A DNA stretch of 64,000 bases from positions 3,364,501 through 3,428,500 of the forward strand of contig QLII01000001.1 of assembly GCA_003259005.1 (NCBI GenBank), read 5' to 3'. Origin of the DNA: Spirosoma telluris. Its GTDB lineage: Bacteria; Bacteroidota; Bacteroidia; Cytophagales; Spirosomataceae. Under the pieces are notes generated by a model. It did not search any database, had not been told where the DNA came from, and saw only the letters and a program-made list of their open reading frames with translations. This document shows, in pieces, positions 21,594 through 31,854 of this stretch (position 1 is its first letter; each line of letters opens with the position of its first letter). The translations under genes and the position numbers were made by a program.

Positions 21594-23032
21594 CTATTTC
21601 CAGGCAGGATTCTGCTCCAACTGCGAGTTGGTCAGAATCTCCAGGTTTGGTATGGGGAAGAAGCGATGTTTGTCCTGAACCGGGCGAGACGGGTAATAAG
21701 AGTTCAGTACGTTCGCTACCAGCTTAAACTTGCCCGTCCGTGTCAGGTCGTACCAGCGGTCGGCTTCATAGCATAATTCCCAGGACCGTTCCTGCAAAAC
21801 GGCCTCAATGAAGGCGTCTTTGGTTAAACCCGGTGTCAGATCAGGAATACCGGCCCGCCGACGAACGGTGTTGATGGCCGCGTAGGCAACGCTGGTTGGC
21901 CCATTTTGCCGGGCTTCGGCTTCAGCTGCAATCAAGTACACATCGGCCAGGCGTAGAATTGGGAAGTTGTTTTCGCCATTGGCCCCGTTGGAGTTGGGGT
22001 CCAGGAACTTCTTGACCAGTACACGATCCTTTAGGGTTAAATCAGCCTGACCGATCAGCACACCCGCCGAATTCACATAAGCCGTATCCAGCAGTTGTCG
22101 CCGTTTGTCAATTGGGTTAAACGATTTATAGAACGACATATAGCCAAAGGCGGACCCGAAAGCTGTTTTTGAAAAGACGGGTGGTGAGTTCGCCGGTGCA
22201 TAAAACCCAACCAGATCATAGCCAACCAATCCACTCAGTGCTGAAAATTCAGCGGCAAAAATCATCTCAGCACGAGCCGCATCTTCTTTGAGTGGGTTAT
22301 AAAGATCCAGCACATTGGGCATGAGGCTATACCGATTCGACTGGAGTAAGGACTGCGCATTTTCGGCGGCTTTGGCGTAATTGCCCGCGTAGAGATAGGC
22401 CTTGGCCAGTAAGCCCTGAGCGGCTCCGCTGGCGGCTCGCCCCGGTCTTTGGGCTGCGCCGGAAGGTCTTTGACGGCCTGTTCCAGATCTTTTATCAAAA
22501 ATGCATAGACATCTTCGGCTTTACTTTTAGAGGTTTCGGTGCTGGCAATGTCTTTCGTACTGATTTGTTTGAGCGGTACATCGCCAAAGGTTTTCACCAG
22601 GTGGAAGTAATAAAGCCCCCGTAGAAACTGCGCTTCAGCCAGGATTTGTTTTTTGCGCGCTTCATCCATCGTTACGCGGGGTACATTTTCGATGACCTGA
22701 TTGGCCCGATTTACGCCATTATAACAGTGCTGCCAGTATTGTCCAATCAAATCATTGGTAGCGTCGTAGGAGAATACGGTTAGCTGCTCACGACCGACAA
22801 CGGCCCGGGGAAAGCACTGGTCTGCCGAATAGTCGGGCACCTGCGTTCCTACCCGGCTATACAGATCCGTGATGGGTGTATAAGCCGCCGTAAGGGCTGC
22901 TTCGGCGTCGGATGCCGTATTGTAAAACTGGCTTGGCGTAATGAACGAATAAGGTTTTTCGGCCAACTGACAACTGGTCAGAGAGGATGCTAAGGCGATA
23001 AAAAGCAGCGGTAGTTGATAGATCCGTTTCAT
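21594..23032 (-). CDS. SusD/RagB family glycan-binding lipoprotein of PUL1, one frame break
   Basis: 479 residues after restoring one G at 22440-22443 (PKDRGRAASGAAQGLLAKAYL). Signal peptide with lipobox LTSC (Cys at about residue 21). Sequence features are those of SusD-like proteins: PYSFITPSQFYNTASDAEAAL N-terminal helix, AEAQFLRGLYYFHLVKTFGDVPL (TPR region), a long helical middle, and the C-terminal RLADVYLIAAEAEAR then INTVRRRAGIPDL, VLQERSWELCYEADRWYDL and FFPIPNLEILTNSQLEQNPAW blocks. It sits on the outer-membrane surface as the lid of the SusC pore and binds the glycan. It is 13 bp after susC1. Confidence 0.93.
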
Positions 23033-23045
23033 GGTTCAGGAGTAC

Positions 23046-26000
23046 TTAAAACGTTAGTTGAAGGCCAGCAATAAATGATTTGGCAACGGGATAGCCAATG
23101 TTGTCGACACCCAGGTTCAGGTTATTCTGGCCGGCCGTATTCACTTCGGGATCGAAACCTGTATACTTCGTAATCGTAATAAAGTTGTTGGCGCTGACAT
23201 AGACACGACTGTTTCTGAGCCAGTTTATCTTGCCGATCTGAGGGAAGGTATAGCCCAGGGTTGCGTTCTTGAACCGGACGAAGGAGCCATCTTCGATCTG
23301 GAAGTCGGACTGACTCACCCGCTGCCCTACCGACGCTTTCTGGTAGCGATTCGATGGGTTTGAAGATGTCCAGCGGTCAACTACTGTAGCGTATTGATTA
23401 AAGCCGCCGGATGCGCTTTCCATCCGAAGTCTCGCTACATTGAATAGTTGGTTACCCTGCACGCCCTGAATGAACAGGCTAAAATCGAAACCTTTAAATT
23501 TCAGGTTATTGGTCAGCCCGAAATAATAGTTCGGGTTTGGGTTACCGATAATATCCTGATCTGCCGCCGAAATAACACCGTCGCCATTCAGATCCCGATA
23601 GCGTATATTTCCTGCCGTCTTTCCGGTCGGAATGTTGTCACCCGTTTGGTATATGCCATCGAAGTAATAGCCATAAAATGAGCCGATAGGCGCTCCGATC
23701 CGAAGCAGGCTGGTATTTGAAAAGGCCGCTACGGAACCCCCTCCATCACCAGGGATGATCTCGGTTCGTTTGCCGTCAATCAGGGTCAGCTTATTCCGAT
23801 TGGCCGATATATTACCGCTGATGTCCCATTTCAGCGGCCCATTCAGGACACCTACATTGAGCGACAGTTCGATCCCCCGGTTTTCAATACCCCCGAAGTT
23901 GCCGAACACCGAACCAAAGCCCGACGAAAGCGGAATCGCCCGTGAAAGCAGCAGATCCGTTGTCTTTTTAATGTATACGTCGGCGGTAAGCTGAACCCGG
24001 TTGTTCAACAGGCCAATATCTACACCCAGGTCGGTTTGGGCACTCTTTTCCCAGCGCAGGTCCGGGTTGGCAATGTTGGCCGCCAGAATGCCGATATTCC
24101 GAGTGTTGTTAAAATTGTAATTACCCACTGAACTCAGGCGTGATAACGAGTTATAAAGTGGAATATCCGCGTTTCCTGTGATCCCGAAACTGGCTCTCAA
24201 TTTAAGGTCGCTCACAACCTGCTGACCCTGCATAAATTTTTCTTCCGAAACCCGCCAGGCTCCCGCTACCGACGGAAAAAAACCATACTTATTGTTGGCA
24301 CCGAAGCGGCTCGATCCATCGACCCGGCCTGTCAGCGTAAGCAGGTATTTACTTTTGTAATTGTAGTTAATACGACCGGTGTAAGAATCCAGACGCCAGG
24401 ATTGTTTGTTGCTGCTGATGGTGACAATAGAAGCCTGGCTCAAATTATCGTTCAGTACCAGATCGTTGGGAAACGTCTGCCCCGAGGATGCATCGCTGGT
24501 TTGTAGCTGGCTTTGGGTCGAGAACACACCCGTAAGGGCCAGACTATGTGCGCCGATTGTTTTCTGGTAATTCAATAAACTTTCGTGCAGAAAGGTGTTG
24601 CTGTAGGTATTTCCCTTCCCGCCGATTCCATTAACCTGAGCACCCGTACGGACGAATCGGTTAACGTACGAATCGCGGGTGTCATTCACCAGATCTCCAC
24701 CAAACGAAGCCCGGTACGTTAGCCCATCAATAATTGTCCAGTCGGCAAAGATGTTACCCAGAAACCGGCGGGTTGTGTTGCGGTTCAGTACGTTGGTTGC
24801 AACGGAAATCGGATTGTTAATGTCGATATACCGGCCGCTGAAAATGGTCGGGTTACCCTGTGCATCATAAGGGGCTACAGTTGGAGGAGCAAACAGAGCC
24901 GATATGACGATGCCACCGGCACCCGCATCGGCCAGCGTTGAGGTTACCGCTCCATTGTTTTGCGAGTAGGTATACGTCAGACTGGTTCCGATCTTGAAAT
25001 TTTTGCTGATCGTATTGTCCAGGTTTACCCGTACGGACCCACGCTTGAAATTTGAATTGATAATGATGCCGTCCTGGTCAAAGTAATTCAGCGATACATT
25101 GAACAGGGATTTGTCTGTACCGCCCGATACCGACAACTGGTGATTCTGCATGCCTCCTTTTTGAAAAATATAGGATTGCCAGTCGGTGCCTGCACCTAGC
25201 TGCTCCGGGTTTGGATAAAGGGGCTGCCCTGCAATCTCGTTTTCATACTGCGCAAACTGGGTAGCGTTCATGAGTGGCAGCATACGACGTATCTGCTGCT
25301 GGCCATAGTAGCCTTCATACGTAACCCGGGTCTGGCCTGCCTTCCCACGTTTGGTTGTGATCAATACAACGCCATTAGCACCCCGAGTACCGTAAATAGC
25401 CGTAGCTGACGCATCTTTGAGGACCTCGATACTTTCAATATCGTTCGGATTGAGGGTTGACAGTACGGAAAGGCGGTTGCCGTTGTCGGTACCGAAGCTA
25501 CTACCGCCCCCTGCTAGTGGGTTGTCATTGCCTGAGATCGGAAAGCCATCGACCACATACAACGGTTCGCTGCTGCCACTAATGGAGCTGTTGCCCCGAA
25601 TCCGTACACTGATGGTACCGCCCGGTGCACCCGAGTTCTGCGTTACCTGAACACCGGAGGCACGGGCCTGCAATCCCTGCACGAAGTTGGCAATGGGGGT
25701 TTGTTTTAACTCAGCCGCTTTTACCGAAGAGACCGCTCCTGTCAGATCGCTTTTCTTGACCGTTCCGTAACCTACTACAACCACTTCGTTAAGTGAACGA
25801 TCATCTGTTTCTAGTACGATATTGACGTTGTTTTGCCCGACAATTGAAACCTCTTTCGTCTGGTAGCCGATGTAGGAAACCGTTACTACGTGAGTCCCCT
25901 CGGGAACAGAGAGAACAAACGCTCCATCCGCATTCGTAGTCGCCCCTATCTGCGTGTTTTTAACGATGACGTTGGCCCCTGGGATTCCCTGCCTGGTATC

Positions 26001-26132
26001 GGCAGAGGTTACTACGCCTTTGAGCGTGACCGACTGACCGGATTGCGCCTGACAATGGAGACTCAACAGGAGCATGAAACCGACCAGCCAACGGCTTTTT
26101 TCCCTGATGGCAAATGCTGTAAAAAGATCCAT
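23046..26132 (-). CDS. SusC/RagA family TonB-dependent outer-membrane transporter of PUL1
   Basis: 1028 residues, intact, one of the few long genes here with no frame break. Signal peptide ending LLLSLHCQAQ; carboxypeptidase-regulatory-like beta-sandwich (about 35-110: LKGVVTSADTRQGIPGANV, TVSYIGYQTKEV); TonB-box/plug region (LNEVVVVGYGTVKKSDLTGA, then FVQGLQARASGVQVTQNSGA and LYVVDGFPISG); and a 22-strand-type barrel ending in an aromatic residue (LQLTF). It imports oligosaccharides with SusD. The frame is open to 26174. I choose ATG 26132 because it begins the natural signal peptide and places the start 156 bp from the upstream 27-bp box, as in susC2 (153 bp). Confidence 0.94.
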   Translation of the reverse strand: MDLFTAFAIREKSRWLVGFMLLLSLHCQAQSGQSVTLKGVVTSADTRQGIPGANVIVKNTQIGATTNADGAFVLSVPEGTHVVTVSYIGYQTKEVSIVGQNNVNIVLETDDRSLNEVVVVGYGTVKKSDLTGAVSSVKAAELKQTPIANFVQGLQARASGVQVTQNSGAPGGTISVRIRGNSSISGSSEPLYVVDGFPISGNDNPLAGGGSSFGTDNGNRLSVLSTLNPNDIESIEVLKDASATAIYGTRGANGVVLITTKRGKAGQTRVTYEGYYGQQQIRRMLPLMNATQFAQYENEIAGQPLYPNPEQLGAGTDWQSYIFQKGGMQNHQLSVSGGTDKSLFNVSLNYFDQDGIIINSNFKRGSVRVNLDNTISKNFKIGTSLTYTYSQNNGAVTSTLADAGAGGIVISALFAPPTVAPYDAQGNPTIFSGRYIDINNPISVATNVLNRNTTRRFLGNIFADWTIIDGLTYRASFGGDLVNDTRDSYVNRFVRTGAQVNGIGGKGNTYSNTFLHESLLNYQKTIGAHSLALTGVFSTQSQLQTSDASSGQTFPNDLVLNDNLSQASIVTISSNKQSWRLDSYTGRINYNYKSKYLLTLTGRVDGSSRFGANNKYGFFPSVAGAWRVSEEKFMQGQQVVSDLKLRASFGITGNADIPLYNSLSRLSSVGNYNFNNTRNIGILAANIANPDLRWEKSAQTDLGVDIGLLNNRVQLTADVYIKKTTDLLLSRAIPLSSGFGSVFGNFGGIENRGIELSLNVGVLNGPLKWDISGNISANRNKLTLIDGKRTEIIPGDGGGSVAAFSNTSLLRIGAPIGSFYGYYFDGIYQTGDNIPTGKTAGNIRYRDLNGDGVISAADQDIIGNPNPNYYFGLTNNLKFKGFDFSLFIQGVQGNQLFNVARLRMESASGGFNQYATVVDRWTSSNPSNRYQKASVGQRVSQSDFQIEDGSFVRFKNATLGYTFPQIGKINWLRNSRVYVSANNFITITKYTGFDPEVNTAGQNNLNLGVDNIGYPVAKSFIAGLQLTF

Positions 26133-26287
26133 AAAGGTGATTGAGATTAAAGAGTTTGTATTGGAATAAGTCAAAATAGTGTTGATTTTCGAAAGCGCTC
26201 GAAAAAATCTACTAGTTCGTCAGAATCGGTTTGATTGGTTCTGCTCGTGAAAGTAATTCTTGGATTTTTTCCTCTTAAATCACCGAA

Positions 26288-26314
26288 CAGTACAAATATT
26301 GAAAAATATAGTAC
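26288..26314 (-). promoter_or_regulatory. 27-bp box shared by the two susC upstream regions (copy 1)
   Basis: On the minus strand this reads GTACTAT, 10 variable bases, then ATTTGTACTG. The same layout and the same total length recur at 35090-35116 upstream of susC2. The ATTTG part resembles the TTTG end of the Bacteroidota -7 element (TAnnTTTG) with one mismatch, so this may be the promoter core. The two boxes lie 156 and 153 bp before the respective start codons. Confidence 0.5.
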
Positions 26315-26334
26315 TAAATTTTGGAGAATTTGAG

Positions 26335-26391
26335 GAATTATTTTCATGGGAACGCTCCCATTTTGTGGGAGCGTTCCCATGAAAATAATTC
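26335..26391. promoter_or_regulatory. Double LacI-type operator, long perfect inverted repeat (copy 1)
   Basis: Perfect inverted repeat with 26-nt arms (26335-26360 and 26366-26391) around a 5-nt spacer. Each arm holds one 14-bp near-palindrome with a central CG: TGGGAACGCTCCCA on the left and TGGGAGCGTTCCCA on the right, 19 bp centre to centre. The outer part of each arm is AT-rich (AATTATTTTCA). Operators with this outline are typical of LacI/GalR-family repressors. It lies 62 bp before the LacI gene and about 200 bp before susC1, so it can control both divergent transcripts. The core and the 5-bp spacing recur at 35134-35198. Confidence 0.85.
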
Positions 26392-26453
26392 AATCAGCAA
26401 AAAATTGCTATTTTTCATTATTGGCATAGTACAATATTTACATCTTCATCCAT

Positions 26454-27476
26454 ATGAAGCGACACCAGGTAACAATAATTGACATTGCCCAGAAGTTGAA
26501 CATTTCGAAATCCACTGTTTCGCGGGCGCTAACCGGGCACCCAAGTGTACGGAGCGATACGCGACAGGCGGTTATGGAACTAGCCCAGCAAATGGATTAT
26601 CAGCGCAACATGTTGGCTATTAATTTATCCTCTAGTCAGAGCAAAACAATTGGCATCATCGTGCCTGAATTTGTCACGTCTTTTTTTCCTATTGTGATCA
26701 TGGGAGCGCAGGAGATTGCTGCTCAGGTCGGCTATTCGGTACTGATCAGTCAATCGAACGAAACCTACGAAACAGAAGTAGCCAATGCGAAGGTTATGCT
26801 GGCTAATCGGGTAGATGGCGTGCTGATTTCAATGACACGTGAGACTAAAAATTTTGAGCACTTTGACGTTTTCAAACGAAAAGGGATTCCATTGGTCTTC
26901 TTCAACCGCGTATGCCATGACATTGAAACACCTAAAGTGGTGGTCGACGATTATGAAGGCGCTTTTAAAGCGACCGAACATTTGATTCTGCTGGGAAAAG
27001 AGCGCATTGCTCATCTGGCTGGTCCTCCCTCTTTATACATCAGTCGAAAGCGGTTGGAGGGCTATAAAGATGCATTGCGAAAGCATAAACGTCCCATCCT
27101 TGATGATCTGATTATCAGCTACGATCTGACGCTGGAGAAAGTGAAGATTTACGTGAAGTATCTGCTGGATTTGCCTACCCCGCCAGACGCGCTTTTTGCC
27201 GTCAATGACCCAACCGCCATCGAAGCCATAAAGGTGATTAAAGAACAGGGCTTATCAATCCCTGAGCAGATTGCCGTTGTTGGATTCAGTAACGATTACG
27301 GGTCTGCATTGATTGAGCCCGGTTTAACCACTATGGCCCAGCCTACCCGGGAGATCGGTCAGGTAGCCGCTCAGCTTCTGCTCGACCAAATTCATACGGA
27401 TTCTTCGGTGTGGAAGCCGATCACACGGGTACTCAAGACTGAACTTATCATACGAGGCTCAAGCCAACGAAACTAG
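26454..27476 (+). CDS. LacI/GalR family transcriptional regulator
   Basis: 340 residues, intact. N-terminal LacI helix-turn-helix (VTIIDIAQKLNISKSTVSRA) and hinge helix region (residues 5-60), then the periplasmic-binding-protein-like sugar domain: SKTIGIIVPEFVTSFFPIVI, the NRVDGVLISM and GIPLVFFNR strands, VVVDDYEGAFKATEHLI, RIAHLAGP, PPDALFAVNDPTAIEAIKVI and QIAVVGFSNDYGSALIEPGLTTMAQP. It lies alone on the plus strand between PUL1 and PUL2. The double operator stands in its own upstream region and again ahead of susC2, so it is the probable local repressor of both PULs and of itself, released by a sugar from the glycan. The stop codon TAG falls within the terminal CTAG of an interspersed repeat. 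Confidence 0.94.
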   Translation: MKRHQVTIIDIAQKLNISKSTVSRALTGHPSVRSDTRQAVMELAQQMDYQRNMLAINLSSSQSKTIGIIVPEFVTSFFPIVIMGAQEIAAQVGYSVLISQSNETYETEVANAKVMLANRVDGVLISMTRETKNFEHFDVFKRKGIPLVFFNRVCHDIETPKVVVDDYEGAFKATEHLILLGKERIAHLAGPPSLYISRKRLEGYKDALRKHKRPILDDLIISYDLTLEKVKIYVKYLLDLPTPPDALFAVNDPTAIEAIKVIKEQGLSIPEQIAVVGFSNDYGSALIEPGLTTMAQPTREIGQVAAQLLLDQIHTDSSVWKPITRVLKTELIIRGSSQRN

Positions 27477-27515
27477 TACTCGTCCAATTTAGAATCTAGT
27501 TTGCCAAAGCACTAG
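27473..27515 (-). repeat. Interspersed CTAG repeat, minimal 43-bp unit
   Basis: On the minus strand it begins CTAGTGCTTTGGCAAA and ends TTGGACGAGTACTAG with only ATTCT-type sequence between. It is the shortest unit of the family that recurs at 35.4-35.7, 49.2-49.4, 53.4 and 61.1 kb. The ends are imperfect inverted copies of each other (CTAGTRCT...TAGATTCT). It overlaps the last bases of the LacI gene and abuts a terminator hairpin. Confidence 0.8.
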
Positions 27516-27580
27516 CTTAGCCGAAGCTTTTCGCGTTGTAGGATGGGTGCTAGAATGCGAAAAGCTTCGGCTAAGCTAGT
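27511..27580. terminator. Long hairpin between the converging LacI and PUL2 genes
   Basis: Perfect 24-nt inverted repeat: left arm 27511-27534, right arm 27557-27580, with a 22-nt loop. The core is CTTAGCCGAAGCTTTTCGC on the left and its reverse complement on the right, followed by TTTTC. It sits between two converging transcripts and could terminate both. Its outer ACTAG merges with the end of the adjoining CTAG repeat, so it may be a variant of the same element. Confidence 0.65.
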
Positions 27581-27586
27581 TTTCTT

Positions 27587-30056
27587 TTACTGATAATTGA
27601 GCAATGTTGTTGATGTGCAGGCTTTATTAGTGCGGAAACGTACCCAGCGGGCCTGGAAATCGGACGGGAACGTATGGGATACGGATTGACCAGGCTTTAC
27701 CGTAAACGTCCTGTAAATCATCCATTGGCCCGTACCAACCGGATCAGCCTCCACCGTAAACGTAACAGGCGATGTAGCCTTGTGTGACAGGGTCAGGGTT
27801 CGTTTGTCGTAAAACCCAATCAGGTACGGGTCAGACGGGACGTTTGCAGCTACGGCCGTATTTTGCCAGGGGCCGCCATGACCAGTGGGTTTACCCAACT
27901 TCCAGAGGTCATCGATAGCCCCCGCCCAGATAGCGGCCTTTCGATCATCAGACACGACAATGTGCTCTTTTCCGGCAACTGCTGCCAGATCAATACCCGT
28001 CATAACCAGTAAACCTCGGTACGACGCGTAATCATTGATTCGGAGCCTGTGCGAGGAAATAGGTCTCACTTTAGCGTACCCATCGGCGTTTTCGGCGGGA
28101 AGTTCGTAGAAGGTCCCATGGCAGTTGAATAGATCCCGCTCAGTCGCCACCTCCCGACAAATACGTAAGCTACCTTCGTTCGTAAGCTTCGTAAACCGTT
28201 CATCGCTCAGGGGAAGCCGCCACCGACGGCCTTTTTCGTCAACAATCAGCACGGATGAGCCGTCGATGGTTATGACCTGTTTCGGGATCGCAAATTTAGC
28301 GTTGATAAACGACTGAGTCGAATCGTCCTTCTTTCGTACTAATTTCATGGCTGCATCCAGCTCGTAATAGCCAATGTCTGTGGGTTGGCTACCCGTATAT
28401 TGCTGGGCCACTAATCCAAGTGAACGTCGGTTATTACCCAACCCATATAAAAGGCCGCCCGTTGTTGAAGAAGCCGTTAATGGACTCAGCCCTGCAAACA
28501 TCGAGTTAGTTGTTTTATCCCGTTTATCGTTGGCTGAGTATGTAAAATGAGCAGATAGGCGAGCGGCTTTATCTGTTCTGATGCGAATCCATTCGCCGGG
28601 TGTATTGACAGCAAACGGTACTCGTAGGGTTTGCTCACTTGCCAGTGTGCTTGTTTGAAGAGGTGTCCAGTTTCCTGTTCCCGTTTTGTCGATCTCAAAC
28701 GTAAGGGCCACCGTTTCCGGCCCGTGATTCTGCACCCAGACTGCGCGATTGGGCCAGCCAGCAAACAGGAATGGCTCTGAAGGAGTGCCCCCCGCTACCT
28801 GTTCGTTCATCCAGACAGCCCCTTCGGCAGTATTGGGGCCAAGTTGATCGGGGGTAGCGGGGCTGGTGAACCAAAGATTGGAATTCGATTGTCCCGGTCC
28901 TTCAATACCACCCTTTTCTTTTCTTTTATTCAGGAATTCCTTCTGGGCTGAATCGTCACAGCCGAATACCAGTTGATTGTTCCAGCGGGTAAAGTCGCCG
29001 ATAACCTTCAAATAGGCAGACCGGGGCCGAATACCCGCCGTATTCGTAGTGGAAAACTGGCCGGGAAAGCGCCAGAATAGGCCATGCATTGTCATTAGAT
29101 AATCAGGCTTACCCGCTTGACCAACATCGCGAATCCGGGCCATTCGGTATTCCAGCCGTGGGCACCGTCGTAGGCATGGCTGGCTTTGGGAAGCCGAAAA
29201 AACGTCCATTTACCATTCCCGCGTACCCCTAGCAAAACGGACTTATGATCCCACCCTGTTGCCCAGATTGGATCAGTCTGGGGATTCTGATTGCCATAAA
29301 TACCACCGGGTCCAGTTACCTCTACAAATTGGTTCCGGCGAACAACAGTCCAGTCTTTACCGTTCCATTCGGCCAGAACCCCCGCTTCGACATCGAACTG
29401 TTTCAGCGCTAACGGGCCTGGTTCACCATTGTTGGAGTATACCATTACGCCCTGTCCCGAATACAGCCCTTTCCCGTGTGCCCCGGGTAGCAATGTGTTA
29501 GCATGGTTATTCGCTACGTCATCTTTTTTAGGTTGCTTTACATTGCCGTCGGGATACAGTTGGGTAGTTTTCAGGCTTTGGGTATTCAGCCGATAAAAGC
29601 CCTCTTCCATGGTAGCCAGCAGCAAGTCTTGCTTAGGATTCGTTAAATCCCTTGCCAGCCCTGTGTAGCGGCCAGGAGCTTCGGTGTAAGGAATCGTCCG
29701 AACCCGCCGTTGGTCATCAATGGCGTAAGGGCCAATAAATAGCTGATTGCTCTCCCGATGGATCATTCGGTCGGCGGGGTACCACCCTTGCTTTCAGGTC
29801 TGATTATCAGCTTCAGATCGGGCGTGATTTCGTATAATTTATCGGATGATCCGAACGGCAGGTGCGGGCCATAGGTAACTACCCATATCCGGTTGGCCCA
29901 GGGCACAACGGCCCCGGTGCCACATTCACCTTCATTATTATAAAAAGCCAGGTGCGGATATATGCCGCTGAACTGAGGATAAGCAGGCTGCTGAGCTTTG
30001 ACCGTTGTTATGGCAAACACGCAACCTATAACAACTCGAATGGATGACTTAAACAT
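27587..30056 (-). CDS. Large exported protein of unknown function in PUL2, two frame breaks
   Basis: 823 residues after restoring one C at 29776-29779 (SKGGTPADRMIHRES) and one at 29137-29139 (HGWNTEWPRIRDVGQ). The ATG at 30056 begins a good signal peptide (FKSSIRVVIGCVFAITTVKAQ). I do not recognise the family. The N-terminal half has propeller-like strands (NRIWVVTYGPHLPFGSSDKLY, LLLATMEEGFYRLN, GLYSGQGVMVYSNNG). The second half has two similar beta-sandwich stretches with FLFAGWPNRAVWVQNHG / YLIGFYDKRTLTLSHK and WIRIRTDKAARLSAHF / WVRFRTNKACTSTTLL, which looks like an internal duplication. It is the third gene of PUL2, 55 bp after susD2, where the enzyme of a minimal PUL would be expected. 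It converges on LacI. Confidence 0.75.
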
Positions 30057-30111
30057 GAGAAAATAGAAACATGATGAGAAATCTACAAAACGTAGATAGG
30101 TTTGCATACGG

Positions 30112-31827
30112 TTAGTAACCAGCGTTTTGTTTCATATTGGTGTTGATTTGGATCTCGGCTGCCGGGATAGGCCAAAGATACTGCTGATTCGTCCAGCTCG
30201 TCGGAACAATCAGCTTGATTAGCCCCGCATCAAACATGGGTTTAAAGTCGGCAAACCCATCCTCGTCAATAGCCGGTGTACTTGGGAAAAACCATAGGTT
30301 TTTATCGACAACCTTTGTTTTCAGGTCGTTGGGGTCAAGCATTCCATAAATGGGCCGAGTCAGGGCTTTCTCGGCCAAACGCCAGCGTACCAGGTCCATA
30401 TACCGAAGTCCTTCATTAGCCAGTTCCATACGCCGTTCAATACGGATGGCCTTGCGTAACTCCTGCTGATTGGTGGCTGTAATGGCAGGATAAGCACTCG
30501 TAGCCGTTAGCGCTACCTCATAGGCTCTGGCCCGCACCGAATTGACGGCATCCAGCACGGACTGATCAATTTCATTCAACTCTGTTTTTGCCTCGGCATA
30601 CATCAACAGCACGTCGGCATAGCGAATTATAATCTGATCAGGTTCGACCCGGTTCCCATTTTGCAGCCAGGTATCATCGATCCCTTTTTTCCAGACCAGC
30701 CCTGTATAGGAAGCAAACTGGGCATTCGCCGGTTGTCGTTGTTGGTCACCTGCGTATTTGTCGTAACGCGCAATACCCGCAACGCCGTTGGATTAGGGTC
30801 ATAAACGAATCCTAAATGTACCGTACCGAACTCAACAATAGAGGCCGTGCAACGTGGGTCTCGATTTTTGAACGGACTGCGAGGTCATATAAAGGTGACT
30901 TATCAATTGGTAAACCATCTTTGCACAGATAACTGCAAAGCAGATCCCAGGTAGGGTCTACGGCGGCAAAACCTCCTGCATTTCGTGTAATCCGGTCCAG
31001 TACATTGGATGAGGCAATGTTGACATTCAAGGCAATAGATCGGGGTAAGCCAAAAACAATTTCGGGTGAGTTTTTAGTGGTCTGGATAAATAGGCTGGCA
31101 TACGTTGGATGCAACCGATACTCGGCCAGATCCATGCAGGCTTTGGCAGCCTGAGCGGCCATTTTAAAATCCCCCATATACAGCGCAATTCGGGCTTTGA
31201 GGGCGTAAGCGGCCCTTTTGTCACCCGCTTCAAGGCCGAAGCGGGGTAGTTTTGAGGTAAAACGGCTGCGGCCTCGTCGAAGTCTTTATACACACTAGCC
31301 AAAACGGTTTTCTTGTCGGTTCGCCCTTTTGTATAAGCTTCTTCTATCGAAATAACGGCATCGCTATAGACGACATCGCCGAAATACGTAATCAGTCGCG
31401 CATATTGTGCCGCCCGATGAAACTTAAGTTCAGCTACATAGATGGCAAGCTTGGCCGGAGGTACATTGGCCTTGGTTATGGGGTTATCCAAAGCGGCTAA
31501 GGCGCGATTGGCACGCGCAATCGCTTTGTAGCTATTCCGCCAGAGCAGGGTCGAAGTCCCCCATTGGCTATTGGTCGTTCCCGCTTTTATAGGCGATAAG
31601 GTCGTTCGGTTAAACACATCGTCAGACAGCACTTCGCTTCCAATTCCCTCGTCAGGAGACCACCAGTCAGGCCGGTACAAGTCGTTAAGGGCCAGTGAAA
31701 TTTCGGATTCGTTGGAATACCATTTCTCAGCCGAAGGTTGAGCCAGCGGGTAGAGGTCAAGACTGTTCTGACAACCAGCCAGAAAAAGTCCGAAGCCTGT
31801 CAGGGCGATATATAGGATTGATTTCAT
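30112..31827 (-). CDS. SusD/RagB family lipoprotein of PUL2, three frame breaks
   Basis: 572 residues after restoring single bases at 31213-31215 (KRVTKGAAYALKARIAL), about 30884 (DLAVRFKNRDPRCTAS) and about 30730 (NNDNRANAQFASYTGLVWKKG). SpII signal MKSILYIALTGFGLFLAGC. SusD features: LDLYPLAQPSAEKWYSNESE N-terminus, ELKFHRAAQYARLITYFGDV, IGNVP-like pocket not clearly seen, then YADVLLMYAEAKTELNEID, VNSVRARAYEVA, IRIERRMELANEGLRYMDLVRW and a C-terminal WPIPAAEIQINTNMKQNAGY. It is a surface glycan-binding partner of susC2, 27 bp downstream of it. Frame errors cluster in 30730-30890. Confidence 0.88.
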
Positions 31828-31854
31828 GATCATTCTTTTAAGAATTTACCGAGA

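Noticed and set aside
26171..26380. Minus-strand frame covering the operator region
   Set aside because: It overlaps the perfect inverted repeat and the promoter box and has no protein-like composition.
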